Part shown: positions 20,027 to 30,635 of the stretch, in pieces
Position numbering within the stretch: the stretch's first letter is position 1
How the letters are laid out: every line of letters begins with the position of its first letter
Source: Pedobacter foliorum
GTDB lineage: Bacteria; Bacteroidota; Bacteroidia; Sphingobacteriales; Sphingobacteriaceae
Length of the DNA stretch: 64,000 nt
Reading direction: 5' to 3'
NCBI RefSeq assembly: GCF_013266735.1
Contig: NZ_JABSNU010000006.1
Coordinates: forward strand, 186,001-250,000
Translations under genes and position numbers: made by a program
The notes under the pieces: model-generated
The model's input: the letters and a program-made list of their open reading frames with translations, nothing else
Database searches by the model: none
Told to the model about the DNA's origin: nothing

Positions 20027-23000
20027 TTAGTCTAACGTAATATCTAAACCTAATCCACGTAACTCATGTACCAATACATTGAATGATTCTGGTACACCTG
20101 GTGTAGGAAGGTTTTCGCCTTTTACAATCGCTTCGTAAGTTTTAGCTCTACCGATAACATCATCTGACTTAACAGTTAATATCTCTTGTAGAATGTTGGC
20201 AGCACCAAATGCTTCCAATGCCCAAACCTCCATCTCACCAAAACGCTGACCACCAAACTGAGCTTTACCACCCAATGGCTGTTGTGTAATTAATGAGTAT
20301 GGTCCGATAGAACGAGCGTGCATCTTATCATCAACCATGTGTCCTAGTTTCAACATGTAGATAATACCTACAGTTGTTGGCTGATCAAATTTCTCACCTG
20401 TTAAACCGTTATTTAAGTAAGTTCTTCCAGAAGCAGGTAATCCAGCCTTAGCGATCCAGTCTTCAACCTCATTGTGCTTAGCACCATCAAAGATTGGAGT
20501 TGCAAATTTAACACCCAATTCTTTACCGGCCCATGCCAATACAGTTTCATAGATCTGACCAAGGTTCATACGTGAAGGTACACCCAGTGGGTTCAACACG
20601 ATATCAACAGGAGTTCCATCTTCTAAGAATGGCATATCTTCATCACGTACAATACGAGCTACAATACCCTTATTACCGTGACGACCAGCCATCTTATCAC
20701 CTACTTTTAACTTACGTTTTTTAGCTACATAAACCTTAGCCATCTGAACAATACCTGAAGGCAGCTCATCACCCACACTAATCGCAAACTTATCACGTTT
20801 GTAAGCACCAAGTTCTTCGTTTACACGAATACCATAGTTGTGCAATAACAATTTGATCTGCTCATTCTTGTCATCATCAGTAGTCCATTTGTATGGATTA
20901 ATGTGCGCGTATTCTAAATCAGCTAAACTCTTTTGAGTAAACTTAGCTCCTTTAGGGAATAATAATTCCTTATAAACGTTGTACACACCTTGAGATGTTT
21001 TACCGTTTACAATCTGGAATAATTTATCTACAAGCTCATTTTTAAGATTTGTTGTAGCAAGGTCGTATCTCTTGTCTAATTTCTCTATTGCTGATTTCTC
21101 TTCAGCTTTAGTAGTTTTCTTAGCTCTCGAGAACAACTTAGTATCAATTACCACACCTTTAATAGATGGAGGTGTTTTTAATGATGCATCTTTAACATCA
21201 CCAGCTTTATCTCCAAATATTGCACGTAATAATTTCTCTTCCGGCGAAGGATCAGATTCTCCTTTAGGAGTGATCTTACCAATAAGGATATCACCTTCTT
21301 TAACTTCAGCACCGATACGGATAATACCGTTTTCATCTAAATCTTTAGTAGCTTCTTCAGAAACGTTAGGGATATCTGGTGTTAATTCCTCTTCTCCACG
21401 TTTTGTATCACGTACTTCTAATTCAAACTCTTCAATGTGTAATGAAGTAAAGATATCTTCACGAACAATACGCTCGTTAATTACGATCGCATCCTCAAAG
21501 TTATATCCTTGCCAAGGCATGAAAGCAACTTTTAAGTTTCTTCCTAATGCCAATTCACCATTTTCAGTAGCATAGCCTTCACAAAGCACTTGTCCTTTTA
21601 CAACTTTCTGACCTTTCTTAACGATTGGTTTCAAGTTAATACAAGTATTCTGGTTGGTTTTCTTGAATTTGATTAATTTATAAGTTTTGCTATCACCTTC
21701 AAACGATACTAAACGATCTCCATCGTTTCTTACATATTTAATAGTGATCTCATTTGCATCAACATATTCAACAACACCATCGCCTTCTGCATTGATCAAT
21801 GTTCTTGAATCGCGGGCTACGCGACCTTCCAAACCTGTACCAACGATTGGAGCCTCAGGACGTAACAATGGTACGGCCTGACGTTGCATGTTCGATCCCA
21901 TCAAAGCCCTGTTCGCATCATCATGCTCAAGGAAAGGAATCAACGAAGCAGCGATCGAAGTAATCTGATTAGGTGCTACGTCCATTAAGTCTAATTTCTC
22001 AGGCTCAATAATCGGGAAGTCACCCTCGTAACGCGCTTTTACACGTGGAGTAGTGAAATTACCTTTATCATCATACTCGGCGTTTGCCTGAGCAATTGTT
22101 TTACCATCTTCATCCTCAGCAGAAAGGTAAATAACTGGTTCGTCTACAGACACAACACCATTATCTACTTTTTTATAAGGAGTTTCAATGAAACCTAAGT
22201 TGTTTATCTTCGCATGAACACAAAGAGACGAGATCAAACCGATGTTTGGTCCCTCTGGAGTTTCAATTGTACATAAACGACCGTAGTGAGTATAGTGAAC
22301 GTCACGTACCTCGAAACCGGCACGCTCACGTGAAAGACCACCTGGGCCTAAGGCTGACAAACGACGTTTGTGCGTAATCTCTGCCAAAGGATTTGTCTGG
22401 TCCATGAACTGAGACAACTGGTTAGTACCAAAGAATGAATTAATAACCGACGATAATGTACGGGCATTAATTAAGTCTGTTGGAGTAAATACCTCGTTGT
22501 CACGAATGTTCATACGCTCGCGGATAGTACGCGCCATACGTGCTAGACCAACACCAAATTGAGCGTACAATTGCTCACCTACTGTACGAACACGACGATT
22601 CGACAAGTGATCAATATCATCCACTTCTTCTTTAGAGTTGATCAATTTGATCAGATATTTAACAATAGCAATAATATCAGCTTTTGTTAAAACCTTTACG
22701 TGATCAGGAGTATCCATTTTCAACTTACGGTTGATACGGTATCTACCTACATCACCTAAATCATAACGTTTATCCGAGAAGAACAAACGCTCAATAATAC
22801 CTCTAGCAGTTTCCTCATCAGGTGGTTCTGCATTACGCAAAGCACGATAGATGTTTTCAACAGCCTCTTTCTCAGAGTTAGAAGTATCTTTTTGTAAAGT
22901 ATTATATATAATGGTATAATCAGCCTGGCTTGCACCATCATCTTTAGATAAGATAATAGTTTTAACACCAGCATCAATGATCATATCAATATGGTCATCT

Positions 23001-23830
23001 TCTAAAACGGTATCCCTATCTAAGATCACTTCATTACGATCTATAGAAACTACCTCACCAGTATCTTCATCAACAAAATCCTCAACCCATTTTCTTAATA
23101 CTCTTGCAGCAAGTTTACGACCGATATATTTCTTCAAACCTGATTTGCTAACCTTAACCTCATCAGCTAAGTCAAACAATTCAAGGATGTCTTTATCAGA
23201 ATCATAACCAATAGCACGCAATAAGGTGGTAACCGGGAACTTTTTCTTACGATCAATGTAAGCATACATGACGTTATTTACGTCAGTAGCAAACTCAATC
23301 CAAGATCCTTTGAAAGGAATTACACGGGCAGAATAAAGCTTAGTTCCGTTAGTGTGACGGCTTTGACCGAAGAACACACCCGGAGACCTGTGCAACTGAG
23401 AAACAATTACACGCTCTGCGCCGTTAATCACAAAAGTACCTTTAGGAGTCATATAAGGTATGGTTCCTAAATATACATCTTGAATGATGGTTTCAAAATC
23501 TTCGTGTTCAGCATCATTACAAGAAAGCTTAAGCTTTGCTTTTAATGGAACACTATAAGTTAACCCACGATCAATACACTCAGGTATATCATAACGCGGT
23601 GGGTCAATAAAATAATCAAGGAACTCAAGAACAAAGATGTTTCTTGAATCAGTGATTGGGAAGTTTTCAGCAAACACCTTAAATAAACCCTCAGTGTGAC
23701 GGTTATCCGAAGTTGTCTCTATCTGAAAAAATTCTCTGAATGATTGCAACTGCACATCTAGAAAATCTGGGTAATCTATGATATGCTTACTACGTGCAAA
23801 ATTTACTCTTTGGTCGACTTTATTTGCCAA
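20027..23830 (-). CDS. rpoB: DNA-directed RNA polymerase subunit beta
   Basis: 1267-residue RNA polymerase beta subunit. The rifampicin-pocket region reads [17 protein letters not shown] followed by [14 protein letters not shown], with no obvious resistance substitution in the cluster. The C-terminal [21 protein letters not shown] is present. Sits between rplL and rpoC on one strand, the normal order. Confidence 0.97.
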   Translation of the reverse strand: MANKVDQRVNFARSKHIIDYPDFLDVQLQSFREFFQIETTSDNRHTEGLFKVFAENFPITDSRNIFVLEFLDYFIDPPRYDIPECIDRGLTYSVPLKAKLKLSCNDAEHEDFETIIQDVYLGTIPYMTPKGTFVINGAERVIVSQLHRSPGVFFGQSRHTNGTKLYSARVIPFKGSWIEFATDVNNVMYAYIDRKKKFPVTTLLRAIGYDSDKDILELFDLADEVKVSKSGLKKYIGRKLAARVLRKWVEDFVDEDTGEVVSIDRNEVILDRDTVLEDDHIDMIIDAGVKTIILSKDDGASQADYTIIYNTLQKDTSNSEKEAVENIYRALRNAEPPDEETARGIIERLFFSDKRYDLGDVGRYRINRKLKMDTPDHVKVLTKADIIAIVKYLIKLINSKEEVDDIDHLSNRRVRTVGEQLYAQFGVGLARMARTIRERMNIRDNEVFTPTDLINARTLSSVINSFFGTNQLSQFMDQTNPLAEITHKRRLSALGPGGLSRERAGFEVRDVHYTHYGRLCTIETPEGPNIGLISSLCVHAKINNLGFIETPYKKVDNGVVSVDEPVIYLSAEDEDGKTIAQANAEYDDKGNFTTPRVKARYEGDFPIIEPEKLDLMDVAPNQITSIAASLIPFLEHDDANRALMGSNMQRQAVPLLRPEAPIVGTGLEGRVARDSRTLINAEGDGVVEYVDANEITIKYVRNDGDRLVSFEGDSKTYKLIKFKKTNQNTCINLKPIVKKGQKVVKGQVLCEGYATENGELALGRNLKVAFMPWQGYNFEDAIVINERIVREDIFTSLHIEEFELEVRDTKRGEEELTPDIPNVSEEATKDLDENGIIRIGAEVKEGDILIGKITPKGESDPSPEEKLLRAIFGDKAGDVKDASLKTPPSIKGVVIDTKLFSRAKKTTKAEEKSAIEKLDKRYDLATTNLKNELVDKLFQIVNGKTSQGVYNVYKELLFPKGAKFTQKSLADLEYAHINPYKWTTDDDKNEQIKLLLHNYGIRVNEELGAYKRDKFAISVGDELPSGIVQMAKVYVAKKRKLKVGDKMAGRHGNKGIVARIVRDEDMPFLEDGTPVDIVLNPLGVPSRMNLGQIYETVLAWAGKELGVKFATPIFDGAKHNEVEDWIAKAGLPASGRTYLNNGLTGEKFDQPTTVGIIYMLKLGHMVDDKMHARSIGPYSLITQQPLGGKAQFGGQRFGEMEVWALEAFGAANILQEILTVKSDDVIGRAKTYEAIVKGENLPTPGVPESFNVLVHELRGLGLDITLD

Positions 23831-23927
23831 TGGACTAAAGTTAATTTACTTTAAGAATAAACTATTTGTTTGGTTAGCCGTTAAACAATTCCACCAACCA
23901 AACAAGATGAAATGTTTATAAACAGGT

Positions 23928-23957
23928 ATAGACTCCGACTATACAGTCGGAGTCTAT
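23928..23957 (-). promoter_or_regulatory. Strong hairpin between rplL and rpoB
   Basis: ATAGACTCCGACT (23928-23940) and its exact complement (23945-23957) form a 13-bp stem with a 4-nt ATAC loop. On the minus strand it is followed by mixed sequence and no U-run, so it is better explained as an attenuator or RNase processing site than as a full terminator. E. coli has an attenuator and an RNase III site at this same place in its operon. Confidence 0.6.
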
Positions 23958-23984
23958 GGTTAAAGTTATATTAAAATTAAGTGA

Positions 23985-24359
23985 TTACTTAATTTCAACT
24001 ACAGCTCCAGCTTCTTCTAATTGAGTTTTCAAAGCATTAGCTTCGTCTTTAGAAACACCAGCTTTTAATTCTTTTGGTGCACCGTCAACTAAGTCTTTAG
24101 CTTCTTTCAAACCTAAACCAGTTAAGTCTTTTACCAATTTAACTACTGCTAATTTAGAACCACCAGCTTCTTTCAATATAACATCAAAAGTTGATTTTTC
24201 TTCAGCTGCAGGAGCAGCATCACCAGCAGGACCTGCAACAGCAACTGCAGCAGCAGCTGGTTCAATACCATACTCGTCTTTTAAGATTTGAGCTAATTCG
24301 TTAACTTCTTTAACTGTTAAGTTTACCAATTGCTCAGCAAACGCTTTTAAATCTGCCAT
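23985..24359 (-). CDS. rplL: 50S ribosomal protein L7/L12
   Basis: 124-residue stalk protein that recruits translation GTPases. An N-terminal dimerisation helix, an Ala/Pro-rich hinge (about 33-52) and a C-terminal domain with [20 protein letters not shown] are visible. Follows rplJ after a 63-nt gap. Confidence 0.97.
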   Translation of the reverse strand: MADLKAFAEQLVNLTVKEVNELAQILKDEYGIEPAAAAVAVAGPAGDAAPAAEEKSTFDVILKEAGGSKLAVVKLVKDLTGLGLKEAKDLVDGAPKELKAGVSKDEANALKTQLEEAGAVVEIK

Positions 24360-24422
24360 TTTTATAGATTTTAAAAATTTACGTAATAATAATTTATTTA
24401 ATATGAACTTTTAAGGTGTTCC

Positions 24423-24944
24423 TTAACCTTCTCTTTCTTGAAGAGTTTTAACAATTCCTGCAATTTTGTTACCGCCAGACTGTAATGCCGAAATAACGTT
24501 TTTAGCTGGTGATTGTAATAATCCAATGATGTCTCCGATAAGCTCTTCTCTTGATTTCAAGCTTACTAAAGTATCAAGTTGGTTATCACCAATAAATACT
24601 GTTGAATCGATATATGCAGCTTTTAGCTGAGGTTTATCAGTTCCTTTTCTCAAGGCTTTGATCAGCTTAGCTGGACCGTTACCTACTGTTGAGAATAATA
24701 ATGCTGATTGGCCTTTTAGCGCAACAAAGATCTCTGATGCATCACCTTCTAATCCTTCAATCGCTTTTCTGATTAAAGTATTTTTAGCTACTTGCATTTC
24801 AATCCCGCTTTCGAAACATTTACGACGGATACCGTTAATTTTCTCAACAGATAAGCTTGATGTATCGGCAATATAAAAATTACCGTATTCCTGCATCTTC
24901 ACTTGAAGAGCCGAAACGACTTCGTGTTTTTCTTCTCTGTTCAT
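24423..24944 (-). CDS. rplJ: 50S ribosomal protein L10
   Basis: 173-residue base of the ribosomal stalk. N-terminal rRNA-binding part with NGIRRKCFESGIEMQVAKNT, and a C-terminal helix that anchors L7/L12 dimers. The L10-L7/L12 complex is the usual autogenous repressor of this operon; no leader structure was worked out here. The gene begins 2 nt after rplA ends. Confidence 0.96.
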   Translation of the reverse strand: MNREEKHEVVSALQVKMQEYGNFYIADTSSLSVEKINGIRRKCFESGIEMQVAKNTLIRKAIEGLEGDASEIFVALKGQSALLFSTVGNGPAKLIKALRKGTDKPQLKAAYIDSTVFIGDNQLDTLVSLKSREELIGDIIGLLQSPAKNVISALQSGGNKIAGIVKTLQEREG

Positions 24945-24946
24945 AA

Positions 24947-25645
24947 TTAGATCCCCGCTACTGATTTAGTTTCGATTGCAATTCCAGGACTCATAGTTGA
25001 AGAAACATGAATGCTCTTAAAATAAGTTCCTTTTGCAGCAGATGGTTTTAATTTAGAAATTACTTGAAGAACTTCTAAAGCATTTTCATATATTTTCTCT
25101 GCTGGGAATGATACTTTTCCTACTGAAGCGTGTATAATACCACTTTTGTCAACTTTAAAATCAATCTTACCGCCTTTTACGTCAGTTACTGCTTTACCAA
25201 CTTCGTTAGTTACAGTACCTGATTTAGGGTTTGGCATAAGGTTACGTGGACCTAAAACGCGGCCCAGTTTACCTACTTTTGCCATACAAGCAGGAGTAGT
25301 GATAATAATGTCAACATCAGTCCATCCACCTTCAATCTTGGCTACATATTCGTCTAAACCTACAAAATCTGCGCCAGCCGCTTTAGCCTCTTCTTCCTTA
25401 TCAGGAGTACAAAGAACTAAAACACGTACAGTTTTACCTGTACCGTGTGGTAAAGTTGCAATACCACGTACCATTTGATTGGCTTTACGTGGATCTACAC
25501 CTAAACTAACATCGATATCAACCGATGCATCAAATTTAGTAGTAGTTATTTCTTTAACCAAAGCAGCCGCATCCTTTAAAGAATACGTTTTACCAGATTC
25601 TAGTTTAGCATGTGCCTTTTTTTGATTTTTTGTTAATTTAGCCAC
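24947..25645 (-). CDS. rplA: 50S ribosomal protein L1
   Basis: 232-residue L1-stalk protein. The frame is open with an ATG at 25681, but that would overlap rplK and add 12 residues not seen in the family. A GTG at 25645 gives the standard start (fMet)[11 protein letters not shown] and the usual length, so GTG is chosen. Conserved blocks such as [29 protein letters not shown] are intact. L1 commonly represses its own mRNA. Confidence 0.9.
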   Translation of the reverse strand: MAKLTKNQKKAHAKLESGKTYSLKDAAALVKEITTTKFDASVDIDVSLGVDPRKANQMVRGIATLPHGTGKTVRVLVLCTPDKEEEAKAAGADFVGLDEYVAKIEGGWTDVDIIITTPACMAKVGKLGRVLGPRNLMPNPKSGTVTNEVGKAVTDVKGGKIDFKVDKSGIIHASVGKVSFPAEKIYENALEVLQVISKLKPSAAKGTYFKSIHVSSTMSPGIAIETKSVAGI

Positions 25646-25668
25646 TGTTGTAAACTGTTTTTTGTTAA

Positions 25669-26112
25669 TTAATTTGTCCAAGGTGCATCACCACTAACGG
25701 TGATTCCCATACTGCGTGCTGTACCGGCAACCATACTCATCGCCGATTCGATAGTGAAAGCATTTAAATCAGTCATTTTATCTTCAGCAATTGACTTAAC
25801 CTGATCCCAAGTCACCGAACCAACTTTCTTACGGTTGGGCTCAGCAGAACCACTCTGTAATTTAGTAGCATCCTTTAACTGGATAGCAACTGGAGGGGTT
25901 TTGATGATAAATTCGAAAGACTTGTCAGCATAAACAGTAATTACAACTGGTAATACTTTACCGGGCTTATCTTGAGTACGAGCATTGAATTGTTTGCAAA
26001 ACTCCATGATGTTCACCCCCTTAGCACCTAAAGCAGGTCCTACTGGTGGCGACGGATTTGCAGCTCCACCCTTGATCTGTAATTTAACAAGTGCACTGAC
26101 TTCTTTTGCCAT
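25669..26112 (-). CDS. rplK: 50S ribosomal protein L11
   Basis: 147-residue protein of the GTPase-associated centre. The proline-rich N-terminal domain ([20 protein letters not shown]) and the rRNA-binding C-terminal domain ending in ARSMGI are present. Confidence 0.97.
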   Translation of the reverse strand: MAKEVSALVKLQIKGGAANPSPPVGPALGAKGVNIMEFCKQFNARTQDKPGKVLPVVITVYADKSFEFIIKTPPVAIQLKDATKLQSGSAEPNRKKVGSVTWDQVKSIAEDKMTDLNAFTIESAMSMVAGTARSMGITVSGDAPWTN

Positions 26113-26181
26113 TTTCTGTTTTGTTAATTTGTAATACTCAATGTTAAAATGTTGGAAGCATGTAACATTTAAGATCTTTAT

Positions 26182-26724
26182 CTATTCCTTTTCTACTTGC
26201 ATATAGTTAAGCTCTAATGGAGTTTTTCTTCCAAAGATTTTAACCATAACTTTTAATTTCTTTTTCTCTTCGTTAACCTCTTCAATAACGCCGGTAAAAC
26301 CGTTGAACGGTCCATCCATTACTTTAACGTTTTCTCCAACATAGTAAGCAACGTTCATGGTTTCGCTTTGTTGGCTCATCTCATCAACTTTACCTAAAAT
26401 ACGGTTAACTTCTGCCTGGCGCATAGGAACCGGGTTTCCACCTTTATCTCCTAAGAAACCAATAACGCTATTAACATTCTTAATTATATGTTCTAATTCA
26501 CCATCTAAAATAGCTTCAATTAAAACATAACCTGGATAAAAGTTGCGTTCTTTTGCAATCTTTTTTCCGTCTTTCATTTGATAATACTTTTCCATCGGTA
26601 TTAATACCTGTGGAACCAAATGCGAAAAGCCTAAACGGCTAATTTCAGAATCAATATACTGTTTTACTTTCTTCTCTTTTCCACTAACGGCCCTAACTAC
26701 ATACCATTTCAACTGATCGTTCAT
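26182..26724 (-). CDS. nusG: Transcription termination/antitermination protein NusG
   Basis: 180-residue NusG. The NGN domain begins [18 protein letters not shown] and includes FYPGYVLIE; the C-terminal KOW domain shows [20 protein letters not shown]. It links RNA polymerase with Rho or the ribosome. Located between secE and rplK, 10 nt after secE. Confidence 0.96.
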   Translation of the reverse strand: MNDQLKWYVVRAVSGKEKKVKQYIDSEISRLGFSHLVPQVLIPMEKYYQMKDGKKIAKERNFYPGYVLIEAILDGELEHIIKNVNSVIGFLGDKGGNPVPMRQAEVNRILGKVDEMSQQSETMNVAYYVGENVKVMDGPFNGFTGVIEEVNEEKKKLKVMVKIFGRKTPLELNYMQVEKE

Positions 26725-26733
26725 TTAGCTATA

Positions 26734-26931
26734 TTAATTAGAAAGTGATTTATAAAAAGTATCCAAAACGAACGTAGAACCCTTATCCATTGCAAATACA
26801 ACACATGCAATAATAAGCGAAGCTACTAAAACCAACACTGCAGAATTTTGCAATTCTCCCCATGTAGGCCAAGTAACCTTCTGGGTCATTTCTTCATATG
26901 ATTCTTTAACAAATTGAACTACTTTAGCCAT
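26734..26931 (-). CDS. secE: Preprotein translocase subunit SecE
   Basis: 65-residue single-TM SecE. The amphipathic segment with MTQKVTWPTWGEL precedes one membrane span (about 34-52). The frame extends 8 codons upstream into the tRNA-Trp end, so the ATG at 26931 giving MAKVVQF is preferred. Confidence 0.94.
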   Translation of the reverse strand: MAKVVQFVKESYEEMTQKVTWPTWGELQNSAVLVLVASLIIACVVFAMDKGSTFVLDTFYKSLSN

Positions 26932-26944
26932 AATTAATGTTTTG

Positions 26945-27015
26945 CACGGGAACAAGGATTCGAACCCTGATCAAAGGTTTTGGAGACCTCTATTCTACCG
27001 TTGAACTATTCCCGT
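26945..27015 (-). tRNA. tRNA-Trp (CCA anticodon)
   Basis: 71-nt cloverleaf with a 7-bp acceptor stem ACGGGAA/TTCCCGT, anticodon loop CTCCAAA giving CCA, T-arm GGTTCGAATCC and discriminator G. The 3' CCA is not encoded. It lies between tuf and secE. Confidence 0.93.
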
Positions 27016-27059
27016 GTATAATTTACGCCTTTCCGAGCGAATTGATTTTGGTATTAGAA

Positions 27060-27094
27060 CAAAGTACTTAGGCAATCAAAGCCCAAGTACTTTG
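27060..27094 (-). promoter_or_regulatory. Hairpin between tuf and tRNA-Trp
   Basis: CAAAGTACTT-GGC pairs with GCC-AAGTACTTTG, 13 of 14 positions, around a 7-nt loop. No U-run follows on the minus strand. It may be a partial terminator or a processing signal that separates tuf mRNA from the tRNA and ribosomal-protein transcript. Confidence 0.5.
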
Positions 27095-27131
27095 CTTTAT
27101 AAATTTGTTCTGTATCTATTGATACTTAGAA

Positions 27132-28319
27132 CTATTTTACGATTTCAGTTACCTGACCAGCACCTACTGTTCTACCACCTTCACGGATAGCGAAACGTAG
27201 ACCTTTTTCCATTGCGATTGCGTTGATCAATTTAACATTGATAGTAACGTTATCACCTGGCATAACCATTTCAGTTCCTTCAGCTAGTGTAATCTCACCA
27301 GTAACGTCTGTGGTACGGAAATAGAATTGTGGACGGTATTTGTTAAAGAATGGAGTGTGACGTCCACCTTCTGCTTTTGATAATACATAGATCTCAGCTT
27401 TGAAATCAGTGTGAGGAGTTACAGAACCTGGTTTACAGATAACCATACCACGACGGATATCAGTTTTCTCAATACCACGTAACAATAAACCTACGTTATC
27501 ACCTGCTTCACCATAATCAAGGATCTTACGGAACATCTCAACACCTGTTACAGTTGATTTAAGATTTTCTGCACCCATACCTAAGATCTCAACTGGATCT
27601 CCAGAGTTGATTACACCACGCTCAATACGACCAGTTGCTACAGTACCACGACCAGTGATCGAGAATACATCTTCAACAGGCATTAAGAATGGAAGATCAG
27701 TTAAACGTGGAGGAATTGGAATGTAGCTATCAACAGCATCCATTAATTCCATGATTTTACCTACCCATTTTGGATCTCCGTTCAAGCCACCAAGAGCTGA
27801 ACCTTGAATAACAGGAATATCATCACCAGGGAATTCATAGAATGATAACAATTCACGAACTTCCATTTCTACTAATTCTAACAATTCAGGATCGTCAACC
27901 ATATCCACTTTATTCATGAATACTACCAACGAAGGAACACCTACCTGACGAGCCAATAGAATGTGCTCACGAGTTTGTGGCATCGGACCATCTGTAGCAG
28001 CTACAACAATGATAGCTCCATCCATTTGCGCAGCACCAGTAACCATGTTTTTCACGTAATCCGCGTGACCTGGACAGTCAACGTGTGCATAGTGACGGTT
28101 AGCTGTTGAATACTCAACGTGTGCTGTATTAATGGTGATACCTCTTTCTTTTTCCTCAGGAGCTGAGTCAATTGAATCAAATGAACGCGCCTCAGATAAA
28201 CCAGCATCAGATAACACTTTAGTGATAGCTGCTGTTAAGGTTGTTTTACCGTGGTCAACGTGACCGATTGTGCCGATGTTTAAGTGCGGCTTGCTGCGGT
28301 CAAACTTTTCTTTTGCCAT
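27132..28319 (-). CDS. tuf: Translation elongation factor Tu
   Basis: 395-residue GTPase delivering aminoacyl-tRNA to the ribosome. G1 GHVDHGKT, G3 DCPGHADYV and G4 NKVDM are seen, followed by domains 2 and 3. Here it is embedded among tRNA genes upstream of secE. Confidence 0.98.
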   Translation of the reverse strand: MAKEKFDRSKPHLNIGTIGHVDHGKTTLTAAITKVLSDAGLSEARSFDSIDSAPEEKERGITINTAHVEYSTANRHYAHVDCPGHADYVKNMVTGAAQMDGAIIVVAATDGPMPQTREHILLARQVGVPSLVVFMNKVDMVDDPELLELVEMEVRELLSFYEFPGDDIPVIQGSALGGLNGDPKWVGKIMELMDAVDSYIPIPPRLTDLPFLMPVEDVFSITGRGTVATGRIERGVINSGDPVEILGMGAENLKSTVTGVEMFRKILDYGEAGDNVGLLLRGIEKTDIRRGMVICKPGSVTPHTDFKAEIYVLSKAEGGRHTPFFNKYRPQFYFRTTDVTGEITLAEGTEMVMPGDNVTINVKLINAIAMEKGLRFAIREGGRTVGAGQVTEIVK

Positions 28320-28438
28320 GTTTTTATACTTATTAGTAGGTTATAACTTTTTATTTATTTATTGTTTTGATACAATTCAATACAAAAAACCTTGTTCACT
28401 CTGCGTTTAAACAGATTCAACAAAGCCTATTACTTTTG

Positions 28439-28510
<72 letters not shown>

Positions 28511-28595
28511 TTTTAATCTCTAGCAGCTTATTATTTAATCCCGTTAAGAATCAACTCCACAATCTCTGCCGACTGCCCACCTTTTTCCATTTAAG

Positions 28596-28668
28596 AGCGG
28601 AAGACGAGGTTCGAACTCGCGACCTATAGCTTGGAAGGCTATCGCTCTACCAACTGAGCTACTTCCGC
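28596..28668 (-). tRNA. tRNA-Gly (TCC anticodon)
   Basis: 73-nt cloverleaf with acceptor GCGGAAG/CTTCCGC, anticodon stem ATAGC/GCTAT and loop CTTCCAA. Confidence 0.94.
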
Positions 28669-28680
28669 TTCTTTTTATTG

Positions 28681-28763
28681 TGGGGAGAGAAGGATTCGAA
28701 CCTTCGAAGTCTTGCGACAACAGAGTTACAGTCTGTCCCATTTGGCCACTCTGGTATCTCCCC
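28681..28763 (-). tRNA. tRNA-Tyr (GTA anticodon)
   Basis: 83-nt class II tRNA with a long variable arm. Acceptor GGGGAGA/TCTCCCC, anticodon stem ACAGA/TCTGT, loop CTGTAAC, discriminator A. Confidence 0.94.
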
Positions 28764-28771
28764 AAAAAAAG

Positions 28772-28844
<73 letters not shown>

Positions 28845-28905
28845 TTATATCATATGCTGCTTACAAATGAAGCAACAAATTTTATAATATTAATCTTTCA
28901 TAGAA

Positions 28906-28951
28906 CATTCCATTTTAGTTGTTGAGGTAACGCCCTCTCTGAAATGGAATG
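28906..28951 (-). promoter_or_regulatory. Inverted repeat in the leader of the tRNA-tuf cluster
   Basis: CATTCCATTT (28906-28915) pairs with AAATGGAATG (28942-28951) around 26 nt that hold a smaller GAGG/CCTC pairing. It lies between the hpf terminator and the first tRNA, where a promoter must also be. Function is not clear. Confidence 0.35.
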
Positions 28952-28999
28952 CAAATCTACAAGAATAATTGATAGACGCAAAATTTATTTTAAAAAAAA

Positions 29000-29023
29000 A
29001 TTGGCGAAAGTAACTTCGCCAAT
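29000..29023 (-). terminator. Terminator after hpf
   Basis: ATTGGCGAA and TTCGCCAAT pair around a 6-nt loop; the minus-strand RNA continues into a long U-run. It ends the rpsU-xerC-hpf cluster. Confidence 0.88.
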
Positions 29024-29053
29024 TCAATATAAAAAAAATGCTAAAATATGTCC

Positions 29054-29401
29054 TTAATAATCAGATACTTCATTCGCATTTAAAATTGCCTTATGTTCAC
29101 TTAATTTTATTCGCGTCTTGTCTTTATGTTTGGTAATTTGCTTTCTTAACGACTCAATTGCTAAATCTGTAGCTTCCTCAAATGATTTACATTGTTCTTT
29201 TGCGAACATTGTTCCGCCCGGTACGATCAATTTAATCTCACTTATTTTATTAGCCTCATCATCTACATTCTCTAATTTTAAATAAACTTCGCCACTTATA
29301 ATCTGATCAAAAAACTGATCTAGCTTATCTACTTTCTTCTGAATGAAATCTAATAACTTCTGGTCTGCATTGAAATGGATCGATTGAACTGTAATTTTCA
29401 T
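29054..29401 (-). CDS. hpf: Ribosome hibernation-promoting factor, short form
   Basis: 115-residue HPF/RaiA (YfiA) domain protein that binds the 30S decoding centre in resting cells. The fold begins MKITVQSIHFNADQKLLDFI and contains KLIVPGGTMFAKEQCKSFEEA. The C-terminal dimerisation domain of long HPF is absent. The start is preceded by a strong Shine-Dalgarno (AGAGGAGG, 29407-29414, 5 nt spacing), very unusual for this phylum. It is the last gene of rpsU-xerC-hpf. Confidence 0.9.
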   Translation of the reverse strand: MKITVQSIHFNADQKLLDFIQKKVDKLDQFFDQIISGEVYLKLENVDDEANKISEIKLIVPGGTMFAKEQCKSFEEATDLAIESLRKQITKHKDKTRIKLSEHKAILNANEVSDY

Positions 29402-29406
29402 ATTTT

Positions 29407-29414
29407 CCTCCTCT
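29407..29414 (-). promoter_or_regulatory. Strong Shine-Dalgarno sequence of hpf
   Basis: On the minus strand AGAGGAGG stands 5 nt before the hpf ATG. Bacteroidota ribosomes normally hide their anti-Shine-Dalgarno, so such a site suggests specialised control. Confidence 0.75.
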
Positions 29415-29417
29415 TTT

Positions 29418-30302
29418 TTATGCCTTTGGATGGGCTTGTTTATATATTGATTTTAATCTTTCTACTGAATTGTGAGTATAAACCTGGGTAGCAGCCAAGC
29501 TTGCATGCCCTAACAACTCTTTTATCGCATTTAAGTCCGCCCCCCTATTCAACAGACTGGTAGCATAAGAATGACGCAACACGTGCGGGCTTTTCTTATC
29601 CTGCGTTGAAATGAAACTTAAATAACGCTGAACTATTCGGTATATCAATGTAGGATATGCATCCGCTCCTTTATCTGTAACGAATAAGCCCCCCGTTTTG
29701 TTATCAAAATTTTGTAATGTTTTTAGCTCAATATAAGCTCTTAACTGATCCTCAAGTAGTTTGCCTATCGGAACTACCCTTTCTTTATTTCTTTTACCTA
29801 AAACTCTGACTGTTGATTCATAAAAATTAACATCAGACTCTTTTAATGACAACAATTCCGCAAGCCGCATTCCGGTTCCAAACAACGTTTCAATAACCAG
29901 CCTGTCTCTTACAGACGAGAAACTTCCATCAAAAAACTCATCAGAATCAAGTAATACATCCAGTTTCTGATCATCAACAAATACAGGAAGTCGCTTAGGA
30001 ACTTTAGGAGCCTTAACAAGAGTCATAGGGCTTGATCGGATAACTTGCCCCCTAACAAGATATTTATAGAAGCTACGCAATGTAGAGAGCTTCCTACCTA
30101 TTGAATTCTCGGTAATCCCCTCCTCCATCAGCCAAACCATAAAATTCCTCACATGAACGTATTCTACAGCCTCAAGTTCTATTTCAAATGTTTGAGACAT
30201 AAAATCTCTAAACTGAATCAGATCGGTTCGGTAGGATTGTACGGTGTGTGGAGAATATCGCTTCTCGTGCTGGAGATATGTTAGAAATTGTTCAACAGTC
30301 AT
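29418..30302 (-). CDS. xerC: Tyrosine recombinase XerC-type
   Basis: 294-residue tyrosine recombinase. The N-terminal SAM-like core-binding domain spans about 1-85; the catalytic domain has R146 (GTGMRLAEL), K170 or K172, H240 and R243 (HVLRHSYATSLL), H266 (LLGHASLAATQVYTH) and the nucleophile Y275. Size and motifs match the XerC/XerD pair that resolves chromosome dimers at dif, rather than a mobile-element integrase. Located between rpsU and hpf on the same strand. Confidence 0.88.
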   Translation of the reverse strand: MTVEQFLTYLQHEKRYSPHTVQSYRTDLIQFRDFMSQTFEIELEAVEYVHVRNFMVWLMEEGITENSIGRKLSTLRSFYKYLVRGQVIRSSPMTLVKAPKVPKRLPVFVDDQKLDVLLDSDEFFDGSFSSVRDRLVIETLFGTGMRLAELLSLKESDVNFYESTVRVLGKRNKERVVPIGKLLEDQLRAYIELKTLQNFDNKTGGLFVTDKGADAYPTLIYRIVQRYLSFISTQDKKSPHVLRHSYATSLLNRGADLNAIKELLGHASLAATQVYTHNSVERLKSIYKQAHPKA

Positions 30303-30376
30303 AGAAACTATTTGTATTGCTCGATAGAGTGAATATACAAAACATTATCTTAACAATTCCTTTTTATTTGAACAAA

Positions 30377-30404
30377 AAAAAGCCATCAAAAATTGATGGC
30401 TTTT
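30377..30404 (-). terminator. Terminator downstream of rpsU
   Basis: AAAGCCATCAA and TTGATGGCTTT pair around a short AAA-type loop and are followed by a U-run on the minus strand, between rpsU and xerC. xerC must then rely on read-through or a promoter of its own. Confidence 0.82.
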
Positions 30405-30430
30405 AATACTATTATAGTAAACTATTAGAA

Positions 30431-30625
30431 CTAAATTGTTCCTTCTAGTTGCATATTTTGCTTATAAATAGCGTGTTTAACTAACGTACGACGTGCTACA
30501 GATTTTTTCTCGTAAGCTTGGCGGCTACGCAATTCTCTTAACACACCTGTTTTTTCAAATTTCTTTTTGAAACGTTTTAACGCTTTATCTAGTGATTCAC
30601 CGTCTTTAATATTAATGATAATCAT
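30431..30625 (-). CDS. rpsU: 30S ribosomal protein S21
   Basis: 64-residue basic protein of the 30S platform: VKDGESLDKALKRFKKKFEK-type N-terminus (here with IKDGESLD) and a basic helix following. In Bacteroidetes ribosomes bS21 helps to sequester the anti-Shine-Dalgarno end of 16S rRNA, which explains weak use of Shine-Dalgarno in the phylum. Its own mRNA carries AGAGGAGGT ten nt before the start, the arrangement proposed for autogenous control by free bS21. Confidence 0.95.
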   Translation of the reverse strand: MIIINIKDGESLDKALKRFKKKFEKTGVLRELRSRQAYEKKSVARRTLVKHAIYKQNMQLEGTI

Positions 30626-30635
30626 AACGTAAAAT

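Noticed and set aside
21072..21575. 167-residue frame on the plus strand
   Set aside because: Entirely antisense to rpoB; no recognisable domain, composition explained by the opposite strand.
29418..30302. Integrase of a mobile element
   Set aside because: Size and motifs fit housekeeping XerC/D, and neighbours are rpsU and hpf; no attachment sites seen.
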